Assembly (NCBI GenBank): GCA_963573315.1
Contig: OY752142.1
Coordinates: forward strand, 2,604,001-2,668,000
Direction of reading: 5' to 3'
Length of the DNA: 64,000 bases
Origin: Entomortierella parvispora
Lineage: Eukaryota > Mortierellomycota > Mortierellomycetes > Mortierellales > Mortierellaceae
Under the pieces are notes generated by a model, which was given only the letters and a program-made list of their open reading frames with translations, did no database searches and was not told the DNA's origin. Positions 1-11,466 of the stretch are shown here, in pieces; position 1 is the stretch's first letter; each line of letters begins with the position of its first letter. The position numbers were made by a program, and so were the translations under genes.

Positions 1-787
1 CCTGGTTGGTTTTACACTTTCCGCTACTGCCAGACTACCTCAGCTAGGCCTGCCTACGTTGCATGGATGATGAAAGAAAGGAACTGAGGTTGTGGTCGAG
101 CAGCTGAAGGCAGAGGCTTAAGAATAGAAGGGTTTTGCGCGTCTCTCTTGCACGTGTTTCATCTTTCTGAAAATCGCGCTAAATCTCTAAAGCGTAGATC
201 CCACTCAGGACAAGCTTTAATCAACAACGGAAAAGCCATTCAAAGAAAACTTGTAAGAGAAGTTTGTGAAGGAGACGAAGAGGAGATTTATTAGAAGAAG
301 CAAGATCTACTTCACTCATGCAGTAAGCTTGGGGGTTCAATGACTTTGAGTTGACATTTTTCTTGAAGCAGGAATGCTTTGAAACAAGTTAGCCATGACC
401 AATATTTTCTTATGAATGAACAAAACGAGAGCAAAAAAACAAAGCACTTTGTGGTGGCCAAAGATGATGTGGCGGAAAAAAAAAAGGACTGAGGAATACA
501 AGTCAGTCCACGCAATGATCCACGAATGAAGCACGACGCGTTTCACTTTTGTCTCGTGATTATGAGGGGCGGACGGACGGATGCCGTTTTATTTACAAAT
601 GACACTGGGAAGCCCAAGTGCCATTTCGAGGTCAGTCCCGCGACGATCGTGGGTCGTACTAAATGATGTCAAGGTCAAAGAAACAATGCACAAGCAAAGA
701 AAGGGCGCGTTCTTGGGTGAATGAAAAAACTTGATTCCAAAGGCAGCCAAAAGGGTAGAAGCTCCTGGGAGTAACGACCGCCATTTT
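1..787. other. Intergenic, no gene recognised
   Basis: Several short open frames occur on both strands but none has a recognisable protein, splice pattern or codon bias. A CACGTG E-box lies at 151-156. The right part would be the 3' flank of the IF1 gene that ends at 788. Confidence 0.5.
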
Positions 788-1122
788 CTACTTCTTCTTC
801 CTGAGTTCTTCGGCCTCCTTCTCAGCCTTGGCGAGTTTCTCCTTGAGTTTCTTGATTTCTTGTTCCTCCTAAAAGACATTGACAAAAAAAGATAGTCCAT
901 CCGAGTGAATGAGTATATGAGTATAGAAGGAATGTATCTGCTTGACGATCTTCTTTGGACAACAGAACCTACCCTCTGACGGAAATAAACTTCTTCAGCA
1001 GCCTTCTCCTTCTTCTTGAAGGCCTCGGAGTAGAAGCGAGTTGAGACGACAACCGGAGCGACTCTCTGGGATGGTTGCACAAGTGTGCGTCGGGCAGCGG
1101 TGGTAACGGTTAAGCGCATCAT
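788..1122 (-). CDS. INH1: Mitochondrial ATP synthase inhibitor IF1
   Basis: Two exons, 1122-973 and 868-788, give 76 residues. The protein inhibits hydrolysis by F1-ATPase in the mitochondrial matrix when the proton gradient collapses. The first ~32 residues are rich in Arg, Ser and Thr and end near RFYSEAF, as expected of a mitochondrial targeting sequence. The core FKKKEKAAEE..YFRQRE is the IF1 inhibitory signature, and a Lys/Glu coiled coil (KKLKEKLAKAEKEAEEL) follows and ends in RKKK. The intron has GTAGGT and TTTTAG borders and lies exactly after YFRQR. Two adjacent ATG codons (1122 and 1119) could both start it. Length and layout fit the fungal family. It sits beside two other mitochondrial genes. 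Seen: motif and introns. Known: family role. Inferred: localisation. Confidence 0.9.
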
Positions 1123-1623
1123 GGTTACGACTAGGAGACGAGGTGAGAGTGCGAGAGTGTAAGGGTATGGGATGGGGAAAAGAAAAGGTAGCAGATGAGA
1201 AAGGTGGACAAGTGTGAAAGGGTTCTTTTTTTGTGGGAAATGTGGAAAGGAAACGAGAGAGAGAGAAAAAAGGAGTTCAGTTCGCTCCCGCCCCACTCCT
1301 TTGATCCACTGTCTCGACCACCAGACACGCAAGTTCTCTGATTTGCAGGACGTGCATTCATGGCTCGAGCCACTGGGTGGCTTGACACTTATGACGCGCG
1401 ACATTCATTGCACGGGAGGAGCAAGCAGCTCCTGCTGGTGACCGTCATTGTTGGACGGTGCCCTATCTGTTCTGCGTTGGGAAGCAGGACGAAAGATGGA
1501 CTAGGAGTTAAGAGAAAGAACGAGAAAAAAAAAAGAGAGAGAGAGAGAGACAGAGAGAGAGCGACCTGCACCCATCATCCCTATTTTTATTACACTGCAA
1601 CAGAACGTATTAATATCTTGACT
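1123..1623. other. IF1 promoter region with GA microsatellite
   Basis: About 500 bp between the start of IF1 and the stop of SDHAF4, both on the minus strand. It holds a GA-rich simple repeat at about 1533-1562 and purine-rich tracts near 1250-1275 that read as pyrimidine-rich leader on the IF1 strand. No gene seen. Confidence 0.55.
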
Positions 1624-1986
1624 CTAAAAGTCCGTCACTCGGCCCTTGAAGGACCAGTCTCCAAACCGAACAGGTTCCCGCTTTGGTCCCCCAACCTCGC
1701 CCGTCGAAGGGTTCGTGTCGCCCTCAAACTCGTCCGGGACAGGCGCCTTTGCGTCTGGATGACTTGTGGCAGGAGAAGAGGCTGCTTCCTTGACCAACTT
1801 TTCAAACTCTGCCTGGTCGGCAGCGGAGCCTAATGGGAGGGGACCTGGCCCTCTCGGGCGCAGTCCAGCATAGGAACGAGTAATGAGCACAGGAGTGGCG
1901 GATCGGCAAGCAGCAAGACAAGCCCGGGATGGACTCGTGCGAGCAATGAATGCGAGGGCTGTAGAAGTCGTTGATCGCGGTGTCAT
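1624..1986 (-). CDS. SDHAF4: Succinate dehydrogenase assembly factor 4 (Sdh8/SDHAF4)
   Basis: Single exon, 120 residues. The C-terminus carries the family signature: FEGDTNP.TGE.GGPK.EP followed by GDWS..GR.TDF at the very end. SDHAF4 family members bind the flavinated SDH1 subunit in the matrix before complex II is assembled. The first ~40 residues are basic and Ser/Thr/Ala-rich with ITRSYAG near the end, typical of a mitochondrial presequence. I chose the ATG at 1986 because the longer open frame upstream has no targeting character and lies in the presumed leader; the ATG begins MTPRSTTSTALAF. The gene is head-to-head with the succinyl-CoA ligase alpha gene, whose product works one TCA-cycle step earlier. 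Family assignment rests on the C-terminal motif and is secure. Confidence 0.92.
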   Translation of the reverse strand: MTPRSTTSTALAFIARTSPSRACLAACRSATPVLITRSYAGLRPRGPGPLPLGSAADQAEFEKLVKEAASSPATSHPDAKAPVPDEFEGDTNPSTGEVGGPKREPVRFGDWSFKGRVTDF

Positions 1987-2464
1987 TGTGGTGATGCGGA
2001 AGAGATCAGGAAGGAGAAGGGAAGGACGAATGCCGAGAACAGAGCTTGGATGAATGCAGTGTCCTGGAGACCGACGGACAGAGGGAGGGACGGGGATCGC
2101 CAAGCTCTACGTACACATCCGAGGACCGCACATCTTTCTGTACGTGGGGCGCACTCCGCTTTGTTTTCTTTTGCAGCCAGCAAGGGAGGAGGGGGGGGTG
2201 TTGTTGTGTGTGCGGTAGGTGGGGGAGGATGGAGGTCCGCATCTGCGCCGTGCAACTCCGGCCCCTCTCGACACGACGAACGAACGAACGAACGACGGCC
2301 GTCCGTCCGCCCGAGACGCACTCCCCCTCCCTCCCCTTCCACAGAACGCAAAGGCGCATCTGCCCCCAAAGAAAAAAAACGCTCGATCTTCATCTAGATT
2401 CCTCTCTTCTCTTCCCCATCTCATCCTCCCCCTCTCCCCTCTCTCCCCCCTCCTCAAGCCAACC
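1987..2464. promoter_or_regulatory. Shared divergent promoter of SDHAF4 and succinyl-CoA ligase alpha
   Basis: The two start codons are 478 bp apart on opposite strands, so both promoters must lie here. Features seen are a CGAA tetranucleotide tract near 2276-2295 and a long CT-rich stretch at 2390-2460 that leads into the plus-strand gene. No TATA box is obvious. Use as one bidirectional promoter is inferred. Confidence 0.6.
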
Positions 2465-4770
2465 ATGCTCGCCTCTCTCCGCGCCGCTGCCCCTGCCACC
2501 AAAGGCAAGTCTCTCCCTACCGCGACTCGTGCATTCTCACGGCTCGTGCTCCCAATCGTCCTTTGTTTGTGTTCCTCCTGTTTTGTCCTGAACCATCTCC
2601 TTGGCCCACCCGGGAGCCAAGCTCTCGTTGTCCTTCCCTCCCCCATCCTGCATTAATCCTTTCCAGGAAAGCATCCCCGCATTTCCCAAGGATGAGGAAA
2701 ACCGTGTTCTCTTTCAGCGCGACAACAATAGACAAAGAGTCTTCATTCCCTCAATCCTTCTCGTACCTGAATCACAACGCGTATCCGCTTGCAGACACTC
2801 AGCCTTCAGGAACAGGATTCACCCGGGGAGCCGATCCAAAATTGCAAGAAGCAAAGAAAAGACTTACGTGTTGGGGCGTATCTTTCTCGGTCATGAGAGA
2901 ATGCTGCGAGCACCCCTGATGCAATCCGTCCAGTTCTTCCCCATTTGTCCTCCATCGTCATCGTCATCTTTCCGATTATGTCTTTGTGTCCCTTTTCCCT
3001 TTTTTTTCTTCTCTTCTTTTTGACGCAAGGCCCAAGAACCTCCACAGAACTCGTGCCCCGAGACCAGTTTGTGCAATGATCCTTACGGTGCCCCGAGCGT
3101 TAACTAATCCTCTCGTTTAACTATCCTTTTACCAAAATAGTTGCCCAGCGCATGTTCAGCAGCTCTGCCAAGGCCTCTTCCGGCTATGACAAGACTGTCA
3201 AGAACATGTTGATCAACAAGAACACCAAGGTTGTCTGCCAGGGATTCACCGGCAAGCAGGTAAATACCATGTCGAGTCTTATTGTCAAGATTGGATATTT
3301 GATTACTGGAAACTCGACTGGATCTGCTCCAGACGTCTTCGGACTGATCAACGCCCTCGGGACAGGACTTGCTACGGGATGCAGGAGAAACATGTTGGTG
3401 GCACGGCAAAGAATCGTAGAACCCAGTTTGAAGGACAGCAATTGATAGCACTGTGCATGCCTTTGGACCTCAACTTGGATATATATGATGAGGACATTAC
3501 ACTCGAAACACGCCTTCCTGAGCAACCCTGATCTGGACCTGTGCGGTTTCTCGACACCAGCACGTTCTGTACCTTGCGGCGCTCTCTGAAAATCAATTCG
3601 TGACGGATCGTCGGCCGACTGTGGAACACACTGGCCCGAACCTTCAGTCAACAAACCGAAATAATGCCATTCATTAACTTACACTGCACTATGTGGTGAA
3701 ATCTCTAGGGTACCTTCCACTCCAAGCAGGCCATTGAGTACGGCACCAACATGGTCGGAGGTGTTTCCCCCAAGAAGGGTGGCCAGACTCACTTGGGTCT
3801 TCCCGTCTTCAACACCATTGCTGACGCTGCTCGCGAGGTTAAGCCCGATGCCTCCGTCATCTACGTTCCTCCCCCCATGGCTGCTGGTGCCATCATGGAG
3901 GCTATTGAGGCCGAGATCCCCTTGGTTGTTGCCATCACTGAGGGCATTCCCCAGCAGGACATGGTTCGCGTAAGTAATACTGAAGATAATGGGTTTTATC
4001 ATACATTTGTACCTTTGGCTTTGCTTCAACGAAACTCATGTCAATGGACTATTTTATCTGTTTATGGAGATTAGGTTGTCAAGGCCTTGAAGGCTCAGGA
4101 CAAGACCCGTCTTATCGGACCCAACTGCCCCGGTATCATTGCCCCTGATGCCTGCAAGATCGGTATCATGCCCGGTCACATCCACAAGGTCGGAAAGATC
4201 GGTAAGCCAAATGAGACTCTCCTGAAAGCCAGGCTTGGTCTTGAGCTGTATAGATCTGAGCGTAGATTGTGGGGGATTGAGAACCTAGGACTGATTCCAA
4301 TGTTGCAACTTTTAGGTATCGTCTCCCGTTCCGGTACTCTTACCTATGAGGCTGTCAACCAGACCACCGAGGTCGGTCTTGGCCAGTCCCTCTGCATCGG
4401 TATTGGTGGTGATCCCTTCAACGGAACCAACTTCATCGACTGCTTGACTGTCTTCTTGGAGGATCCCAACACTGAGGGTATTATCCTCATTGGAGAGATC
4501 GGAGGCAGCGCCGAGGAGGAGGCCGCCGAGTTCTTGAAGCAGTACAACTTGACCCGCAAGCAGCCCAAGCCCGTTGTCTCGTTCATTGCTGGACGCACTG
4601 CCCCTCCCGGCAGACGCATGGGTCACGCTGGAGCCATTATTGCCGGAGGCAAGGGTGGTGCCGATGACAAGATCAAGGCTTTGGAGAGCGCCGGTGTTGT
4701 TGTCTCCCAGAGCCCTGCCAAGTTGGGAGTGTTGATGCGCGCTGCTATGGAGAAGGCTGGTTTGGTTTAA
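2465..4770 (+). CDS. LSC1: Succinyl-CoA ligase alpha subunit, mitochondrial
   Basis: Five exons: 2465-2504, 3141-3259, 3709-3969, 4075-4201, 4316-4770, giving 333 residues, the usual length. The enzyme converts succinyl-CoA to succinate with substrate-level ATP/GTP formation in the TCA cycle. A short targeting peptide ([13 protein letters not shown]..) precedes the CoA-binding Rossmann fold with GFTGKQGTFHS and the PPPMAA turn. IGPNCPG is the family motif, and the phosphohistidine loop is seen as [10 protein letters not shown] with the catalytic His. The C-terminus [12 protein letters not shown] is also typical. Intron 1 (636 bp) best fits a GC-AG intron: AAAG|GCAAGT matches the GC-donor consensus and the phase needed by exon 2. 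A weaker GT donor in the same phase lies about 20 bp downstream. Introns 2-4 are GT-AG. Confidence 0.95.
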
Positions 4771-6010
4771 AGAACCAAAGAAAGGTAGCGAACAATAACA
4801 GAGTCAGGACTCCATCAGGATAAAGCACACACACGCACACACGCACGCACGCACACACTCACATATAAAGATTAGTACTTTTTTGATAAGAACACTTGCA
4901 TGATGACCAATGCTTTATCTCGGCCATTGATGGGCATGCATGTGGCAGAAAGTAGGAGGAGGGGAAAATGAAGAGTTTGGAATCCAAGGAAGGTAAGGAA
5001 AGGGCTTCATGCCAAGAGAACTCTTCATTGGAAGAGAAGGTCGAGAAATGCAAAAGGAGGAACAACGGAAGGTCGGGCAAGTCGACAGACGAGAAAGAAC
5101 GAACTACATTGCTGTCTGTGTCTGCTGTCCAGGATTGTTTCTGATGATCGGCTCTTTCGTGTGGCACGGCGAAGTGGGGTAAGGGCAGGAAGCGCCTTCA
5201 AGTGAATACACACGAGGACGTTTGATGACAGAGGCAAGACGCAAGAGGCAAGACAGGATAGTCTGACGAGGAGAGGGAGAAAATAGCGGGCGCACAGGTC
5301 TCCTCACCTTGTCCAACCAAACGAGCCGTCTGGCCCATCCCCATCCCACACAACGGGTTCATGTGTTCCCAGGAGGACATGGACAGGGATAAGCAGAGAA
5401 GGAGGAGAGTGAGGAGAGAGAGGACAGAAGCCCTGAGACATTATTATTGCACTGCACTGTCACTGCCGCTCTGCGCCATGTCTGTCTGTGTATCTGGAGA
5501 TGTCTGACAGAAGAAGAGACGAGACGAAGGGGGACGGAAAGACGGCGAAACGAGTTTCGAGAGGAAACGAGAAGAACGAGAGGAGAGAAGAGCGAGAGAG
5601 GGCGCGTGCCTGTGATGTCCTGCCGTCTTTCCTTCTTTGTCCACTCCCTTCCCTTTCTCTCCTCTTCCCCCTTTCTCTCATTCATTCATTCATTCTTTCG
5701 TTTATTCACCCAGTCAGTAGTCATTCAGTCTTTCATCCTCCCTCCTCCCTCCCTTCTTCCCTCGATTTGCATTTCTCTAGACCTTTTGTTCATCCACCCA
5801 ACCTCGCCCTCCCCGCATCTATCATTTCTGTTTTACTGTTTTACTTTGTCCTACTCTTCTTGGTCCCCACAGCCTTTTCCTCTTCTCCCCACACTCTGCC
5901 TCCTCTGCTTCCTCCTCTGCATCCACTCTGCTTCTTCGGTCCTGTTTCACTCCCGTCCTGCTTTCTTTTCCACTTTCCTCGCCCACCACTCTTCTTCTCA
6001 ACTTCATCCA
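4771..6010. other. Intergenic with CA repeat and CT-rich leader
   Basis: A CA/CG-type dinucleotide tract lies at about 4826-4863, just after the ligase gene. An ATTC tetranucleotide tract lies near 5680-5698. From about 5630 to 6010 the plus strand is strongly pyrimidine-rich and probably forms the promoter and leader of the next gene. Open frames here are low-complexity and not supported. Confidence 0.55.
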
Positions 6011-9000
6011 ATGGCACCACCCTCAGCCTCGCTTGATAGCGCTACTCTTGCACCACTCGCGGCAGAACAAACCCGCGTACGGAGTAACTCCAACACGACA
6101 ACAACATATACCCAACCTCCTCCTCCTTCCTCCCTGTCCACATCCGATCGCACCGATAGCTCGCTGATGGATGGCAACAGTAGTACCATCACAACTGCCG
6201 CCACCTCTGCGCACTTCTCCACGCCGGACAGGACCGTCATCCCCTTTGGCGATCGGATCTTGGCGGCCGAGCACCGTTTCACATCTTTAACCCAGAACAT
6301 TGCCCACTTCAGCCCACTCAAGAAGCAACTGGACAAGCACAACCTGGCCATCGAGCGGCTGGAAACGGATGTCAAGAAGAAGACGGTTCTCCTTAGATCC
6401 TGTCAAGATAAGCTGCAAGTACCCTTTTTACAAACACCATCGTTTTGGTAGTACCTTTTTTTTAATACGAGCACTTCGCAATATTTTGCGCAACAAACGG
6501 GAACGGGATCCGATTGCCTTCTTGCCGTTTACTCAATTCCACTCGAGGGGATTGGACTGGCTGAGGCTGACTGACTGACTGGTTCTTGAAAACACCTCGC
6601 ACAGAGCCATCCCCGGATTGCTACCCGAAGGGCTTCTTTTGCCGCGCTCGCCTGCAACTGTAATATGCAGCGCGCCTCTATAAAAACTCGCAACTGACCT
6701 TCCCCTTCCCCCCTGCTTTTTCTTGCCCCCTTACCCCTCCTTGAACAGTAAGACCCTATCAAAACGACCTCAGACATCAGGACAAGGGAGCCACGTTAGC
6801 CTCCAGCCGTCTCCGGAGGATGCGGAATCTGACTTGCTGCAGGCACAGCAACAAGCCACTAAGGAGGCCCTTGACTCGCTCAACGGACAGCTGCTGGCAG
6901 CCAAGATCTTGGTAATTTTTTTTTCTTCAAATCCTCGTTTTGTTTCATCTCCTTCCTGCAATGGGGGAGGGGGGGTTACTGGATGTCACGATCTTTCTTG
7001 ATCTCATTGTCAGGGATGTGTTTATCTCTGATCCATGAATTACTAAGAGAGATGGGAAGGGCGGGTGATTGGCGGTGCAGCAGCACACGCACTCGCGCTT
7101 TTGAGGGAGAAACAAACAAAGGGAATATTTATCTATTCTTTACTTCTTTACGCAAGCAATCAAATCAATCAATTGCAACAGAACGGATAATGACGCGTGG
7201 GGTGTGGCGGGGCTGGGCGCGGAGCAAGGAAGGGGGGAGGTCGAGCGTGGACAGAAGCGCACAACTCTCCAAGGATGACAAGAAAGCAAAACGGAGATAT
7301 CGACGGATAAGATGTTCTCTATTGTTGATTTCAAGTCATTTGTTGAAGCCTCTCCTTTGTCAAACGTACTCCTTCACTCTTACAACCGTGAGATGCTGTG
7401 GAGCAAAGACTCTTATCATCCGATCGGATGTGGGAGGCCGATGATGTGTGTGCGCGTGTATGTGCGTCCCTTCATTTCGTTCACCCGTCAACATGATCGC
7501 CGTTACGTCTGTTAGTGTGGAGGATAGCGATCTCTCACTGCATTTTAGTTGGGAGGAAAAGAAAAAAAGAACTACATTTCACCTATCCAATGGGAACTGC
7601 GTCTGGTTGAGAGAGTGGGACCCTGACTTCTTTTAGTTCTTTGGGCCTCCGAGAAATATTCGGGAGTAGAGGTTGGCAAGAGGGAGATGCCTCGAAACAA
7701 GTAACCCCCACCCATGGCTTACCCTCCACAGGATGATGCCCGTAAATGGCACCATTCTCCTCGCTTCCTGGTATACGTTTACCCACCCACTATTTGTGCA
7801 CTTTTTATTAGTGCATCCGACCCATTCCATCAACACGAGGACGTGCACATGCACTGGCACGCTCCTCCTCGGGTGAACACATCATGTCAAATAATTAATT
7901 TTTCTTTCTCTGTTCAATCTCATTTTTCTCACGCAGCACATTGGCCTCACTCGACAAGTCACCCAGTATTTCGAGAGTCGCAGCGACCTTCAAAAGCTGC
8001 TGGAAGAGGTAGCGACCCTGACCATGGACAGCTCTCAATCCGAGATTTGTTCGCCCACGTTTTACCCTTTTGGTCCCCTGTTGACATGAAGATGCTCTCA
8101 CTAATCGGTGTTTTTCCCTGTGCCCCTGCTCTCGTCCACCTCTCTGCCCAATCACGAATAGATCTTCTCCGGATCCACACCCGGTAGGTTACAGCATCAC
8201 GTTCAAAAGAACAATCTTTAAAAAGTGCAACGCCATCGAAGCATCGTTGGTGATTTTTGAATGGAGTGAAAAAAACCCTTCCACTAATCGATCCTAATTG
8301 CCGATCATTGGTCATTAGAACACCCCAGCGAGGATGCACTCGAACTTGAACTGGAGCAAATCAGTGCGGAAATTGTCGAGGTATGTTACCAAACGGAGAG
8401 ATATCGCTCAGGTGCTCGACAGCCTGAAATACAGCCCAACCTTTTTTTCCTTTCCCTGAGAGCTGTATTTGTTTCCGTTTGTTATCGATTTACTAATGGT
8501 CTTTTTTTTACGAGAATAGGTCAAGGAGAGTTTTGAGAAGCATCGACTGGCCAAAAATGAGTTCAAGGAAGTTAGACGCTATGTTGACATTTGGAACGAT
8601 GCCGTGGAAAAACAGATTGCCTCCAATCCCAAGGATGTAACAAAGACGTTCAAGAAGTTCGTTCCCTTCCTTGGACCGAGTATGTATTTGGAACTTCAAG
8701 ATATGGGATAGCACCTGGAATTGTCTCAATGGCAACTCTTTTTTTTTATATATTTCTTTTGTCTCTGACCTCTTTTTCCCCGTCTTATCGCTTATATTAG
8801 AGCAACCGCCATCGTACACGAGGATTGCTGACATCCACATGGCGAATGCGCGGACATTTGTGCCTACATTGGAGGACGTTGGACTTTTGTCAGATATCAA
8901 AATGGACACTCTCGCGGACACATCGAACGAACTGATCATTTACACCGCCAAATTCAAGGACGCCTATAACCTTCTTTCACACACACTGGAAGTCCTGCAC

Positions 9001-9777
9001 AAGAAAAGTCGAGTGTTGAAAAAGAAGAAGTTTACATGCATCGAAAAGTTGTTTGATGAGCGCTGCAGGATCTTTTCATTGGAGCTCCAGGCCCATTATC
9101 GGAGTATCGGTGAAAGTCTGGCCGGTGGATCAGAGTCCACGGAGGATACAGGGACCGCAAACTCGGGTTCAAACACCGGTGGACAAAATCACCTTCGGGT
9201 ACCAGTACATCGACTGCATGTGGAAGCGAACCTGGATACTTATTCTTCGGAAGGCGGAAGCTCGTTAGGACCGAACTCGCAAGAGATTCTGATGCTGGAC
9301 GATGAACTCCCGTCATACTTCCAACATGATCATGAGGCGCACGCGTCGATGCATCGACGAACGGGATCACTGGGTTCTCCTGCAAGGTCGTCTTCATCTT
9401 CGTCCTCGATCTCGCTTGGCTCTCCCAACCCCCATAGGACCACGGACAGTCCACCAGACTATGAGCGGACGGAAACTGGATCGGGTGATTATAGCCATCT
9501 TGTGGGAGTGACGTCGGGCGTGGCAAGGGTGAACCTTTCAAGTGCAACCACCACAGACGAAAACAGCGAAGATGCCATGTTTAGAGCTTATCATCAGCGT
9601 TACGACACACGACGACGCCAGGACTCTGATCCGAGAACGAGAACAGCGGCAGCGACAGTAACAAGAGCAACACGCGCCGGGAGCATGACTGCCGTTGCCG
9701 CTGCCGTCATGGTAGATGCAGACACGCCTCCTGGATATGACGACCATCGATCTCATGGTGTGGTGGACCCTGTTTAG
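6011..9777 (+). CDS. Coiled-coil protein with PPxY motifs, function unknown
   Basis: Predicted exons 6011-6418, 6753-6911, 7937-8008, 8162-8183, 8319-8380, 8520-8679, 8801-9777 keep frame and give 619 residues. I do not recognise the family. Residues 1-85 are low-complexity. From about 90 to 365 the protein is helical and charged (LKKQLDKHNLAIERLETDV, ELEQISAEIVEVKESF), probably a coiled coil, ending in a basic patch (HKKSRVLKKKKFTCIEKLF). The C-terminal ~240 residues are disordered. Four WW-domain ligand motifs stand out: PPSY early in exon 7, then LPSY, PPDY and PPGY in the tail. Such motifs recruit Nedd4/Rsp5-type ubiquitin ligases in known adaptors, so an adaptor role is a hypothesis. The 1,025-bp intron 2 and the 22-nt exon 4 are the least certain parts. 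Exon 2 uses AAG rather than the CAG 4 nt upstream, since only that keeps frame. Confidence 0.7.
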
Positions 9778-11466
9778 TTGTTTCTAAACTTGCACATTCT
9801 CCTGTGTATGGCAATTTGCTTTTTGTTGTTTGTTTTGATGGTCGTCATTTTCGCCCCTATCCCGTCCTTTCCTCTGATTCTTTTCCCTGTTTCTCTCCCG
9901 CTCTCCTTCCTCCTCATCATCTGCCACCGTTTCGCATGCTACCGTTCAAGAACAATAGAAGGAAAAAAAAAGTTGTACATAGCAGTGTCTTTTTAAAACC
10001 TCTTTATCTGCGTGTGCATGCTTGCTACGTTTGTCCGGCTCTTTATCTTTGTTGTGGTGGTTACTTTCAGCAAAAAAAGGGTTCATAAAAAATGACAATC
10101 TCAATCCACAGTGGCGCGTGCTGGTGAAAGACGCGTTGTTTGTGTCCTCCAACAATTCCCGCAAAGGGGGTGGGGTGATCGATTCTCATTCCCCCTCTTT
10201 TATCTCTCTGTCTCTCTCTCTCTGTCTGTCTGTCTGTCTCTGTCCCCACTTTTTTGCTTTTGGGGACTGTGTGTGCAAAATGCCCCTGACGTAGTGTTGT
10301 TGTCGTTGTGCTGTCGTTGAGGTAATCTGAAGAGTTTCATTTGGGACAAGGTTCAGTTGTTGCTGGAACCCCAATTCTGCTCATTTCATGCATTTCCCCA
10401 GAAAAGAGGGTCCCCACTTTTCTTCTGCTCCTGTCTCTCTTTCTCTCTCTCTTTCTCTCTCTTTCTCTAACTCTCTCTCTCTCTCTCTCTTTGGCGGAGA
10501 AGAGCGATTACGTGTGTTTCTATTGTTGTTTTGTTGTTGCACAGAGCCTGGGCCAGGCTTTCTCTTTGTTCCTTTACGCCCAAGCGGGATCTCAGCAAGA
10601 GATATGAAAAAAAGAAGGTGCGATGCTTGGACCACTCGCTCGCCCCCTTTTATCATTTGAAAATGAACCCTTTTCCCTTTCCCTCTGCTCCCCCTCCTCA
10701 CCTCTCCCCGCCCCTTGGGACTGAACAAACAAAATGGCATCAGATTGTGCTGTTCGATTGTCGTTCATTGCTTGTCCTCGTGAAAGACAAAATATTAATG
10801 CAGGGGCGTTCGTCTTTGTGTCTGTGCCAAGAGAACCAAAAGGGAACAAAGAAAGAGGACCATGGCCCATGCTCTCTATTTTCTCGTGAAAGGTGGTTTT
10901 TTTTCTTCCGTACCCAAGTTTAGGGGTCAGAAGAGGACGTCGATGGAAGCAAAAAGGAAGGAGCGAGAGAGAGCAAGAGAATGAGAGTGAGAGTGAGAGT
11001 GGTTCAATTAGACTTTTGGCAGCCAGCGGCCAACAGGCCACTGGACGGGGGTCCAGCCCCTGTGCGTCTGTGCAGGGCACCACCCACAGGCAGCCCTTGC
11101 CGCCCAGGTGCGAAATTCAAATTATCCAGCCAGTAGCGCCCCTGCTTTGCTGGTCTTGTGACATGTTGGTGGAGGACATGCCACCCCTGTCTCCTGTCTC
11201 TGTCTCTGTCCGAGGAGTGCTCGATCCTTCCGCTCTTCCTCGTCTTCCCACTCTTCGACTCTTCATTCTTCTCTTTTTGTATTCCTTACTGTCTGCCTTC
11301 CTTCCTCCCTTCCTTCTCTCCTTCAGTCTCTTCTTCATTCAACTCTGCTCTCAATCCCATTCCCTCCCCTCTCCATCGGTGCGCCATCTTCATTGTCTTT
11401 CTCTTCCTCCCCTGACTTTCTGCGCAACACACTTGTCTCCTCCACAGTCTCCTGATATACCCGACC
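9778..11466. other. Intergenic, simple repeats
   Basis: About 1.7 kb without a credible gene. TC/TCTG tracts lie at about 10202-10240 and CT tracts at about 10433-10490. From 11180 on, the plus strand is CT-rich and leads into the WD40 gene. AATAGAA-type poly(A) sequence occurs near 9952 after the preceding gene. Confidence 0.55.
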
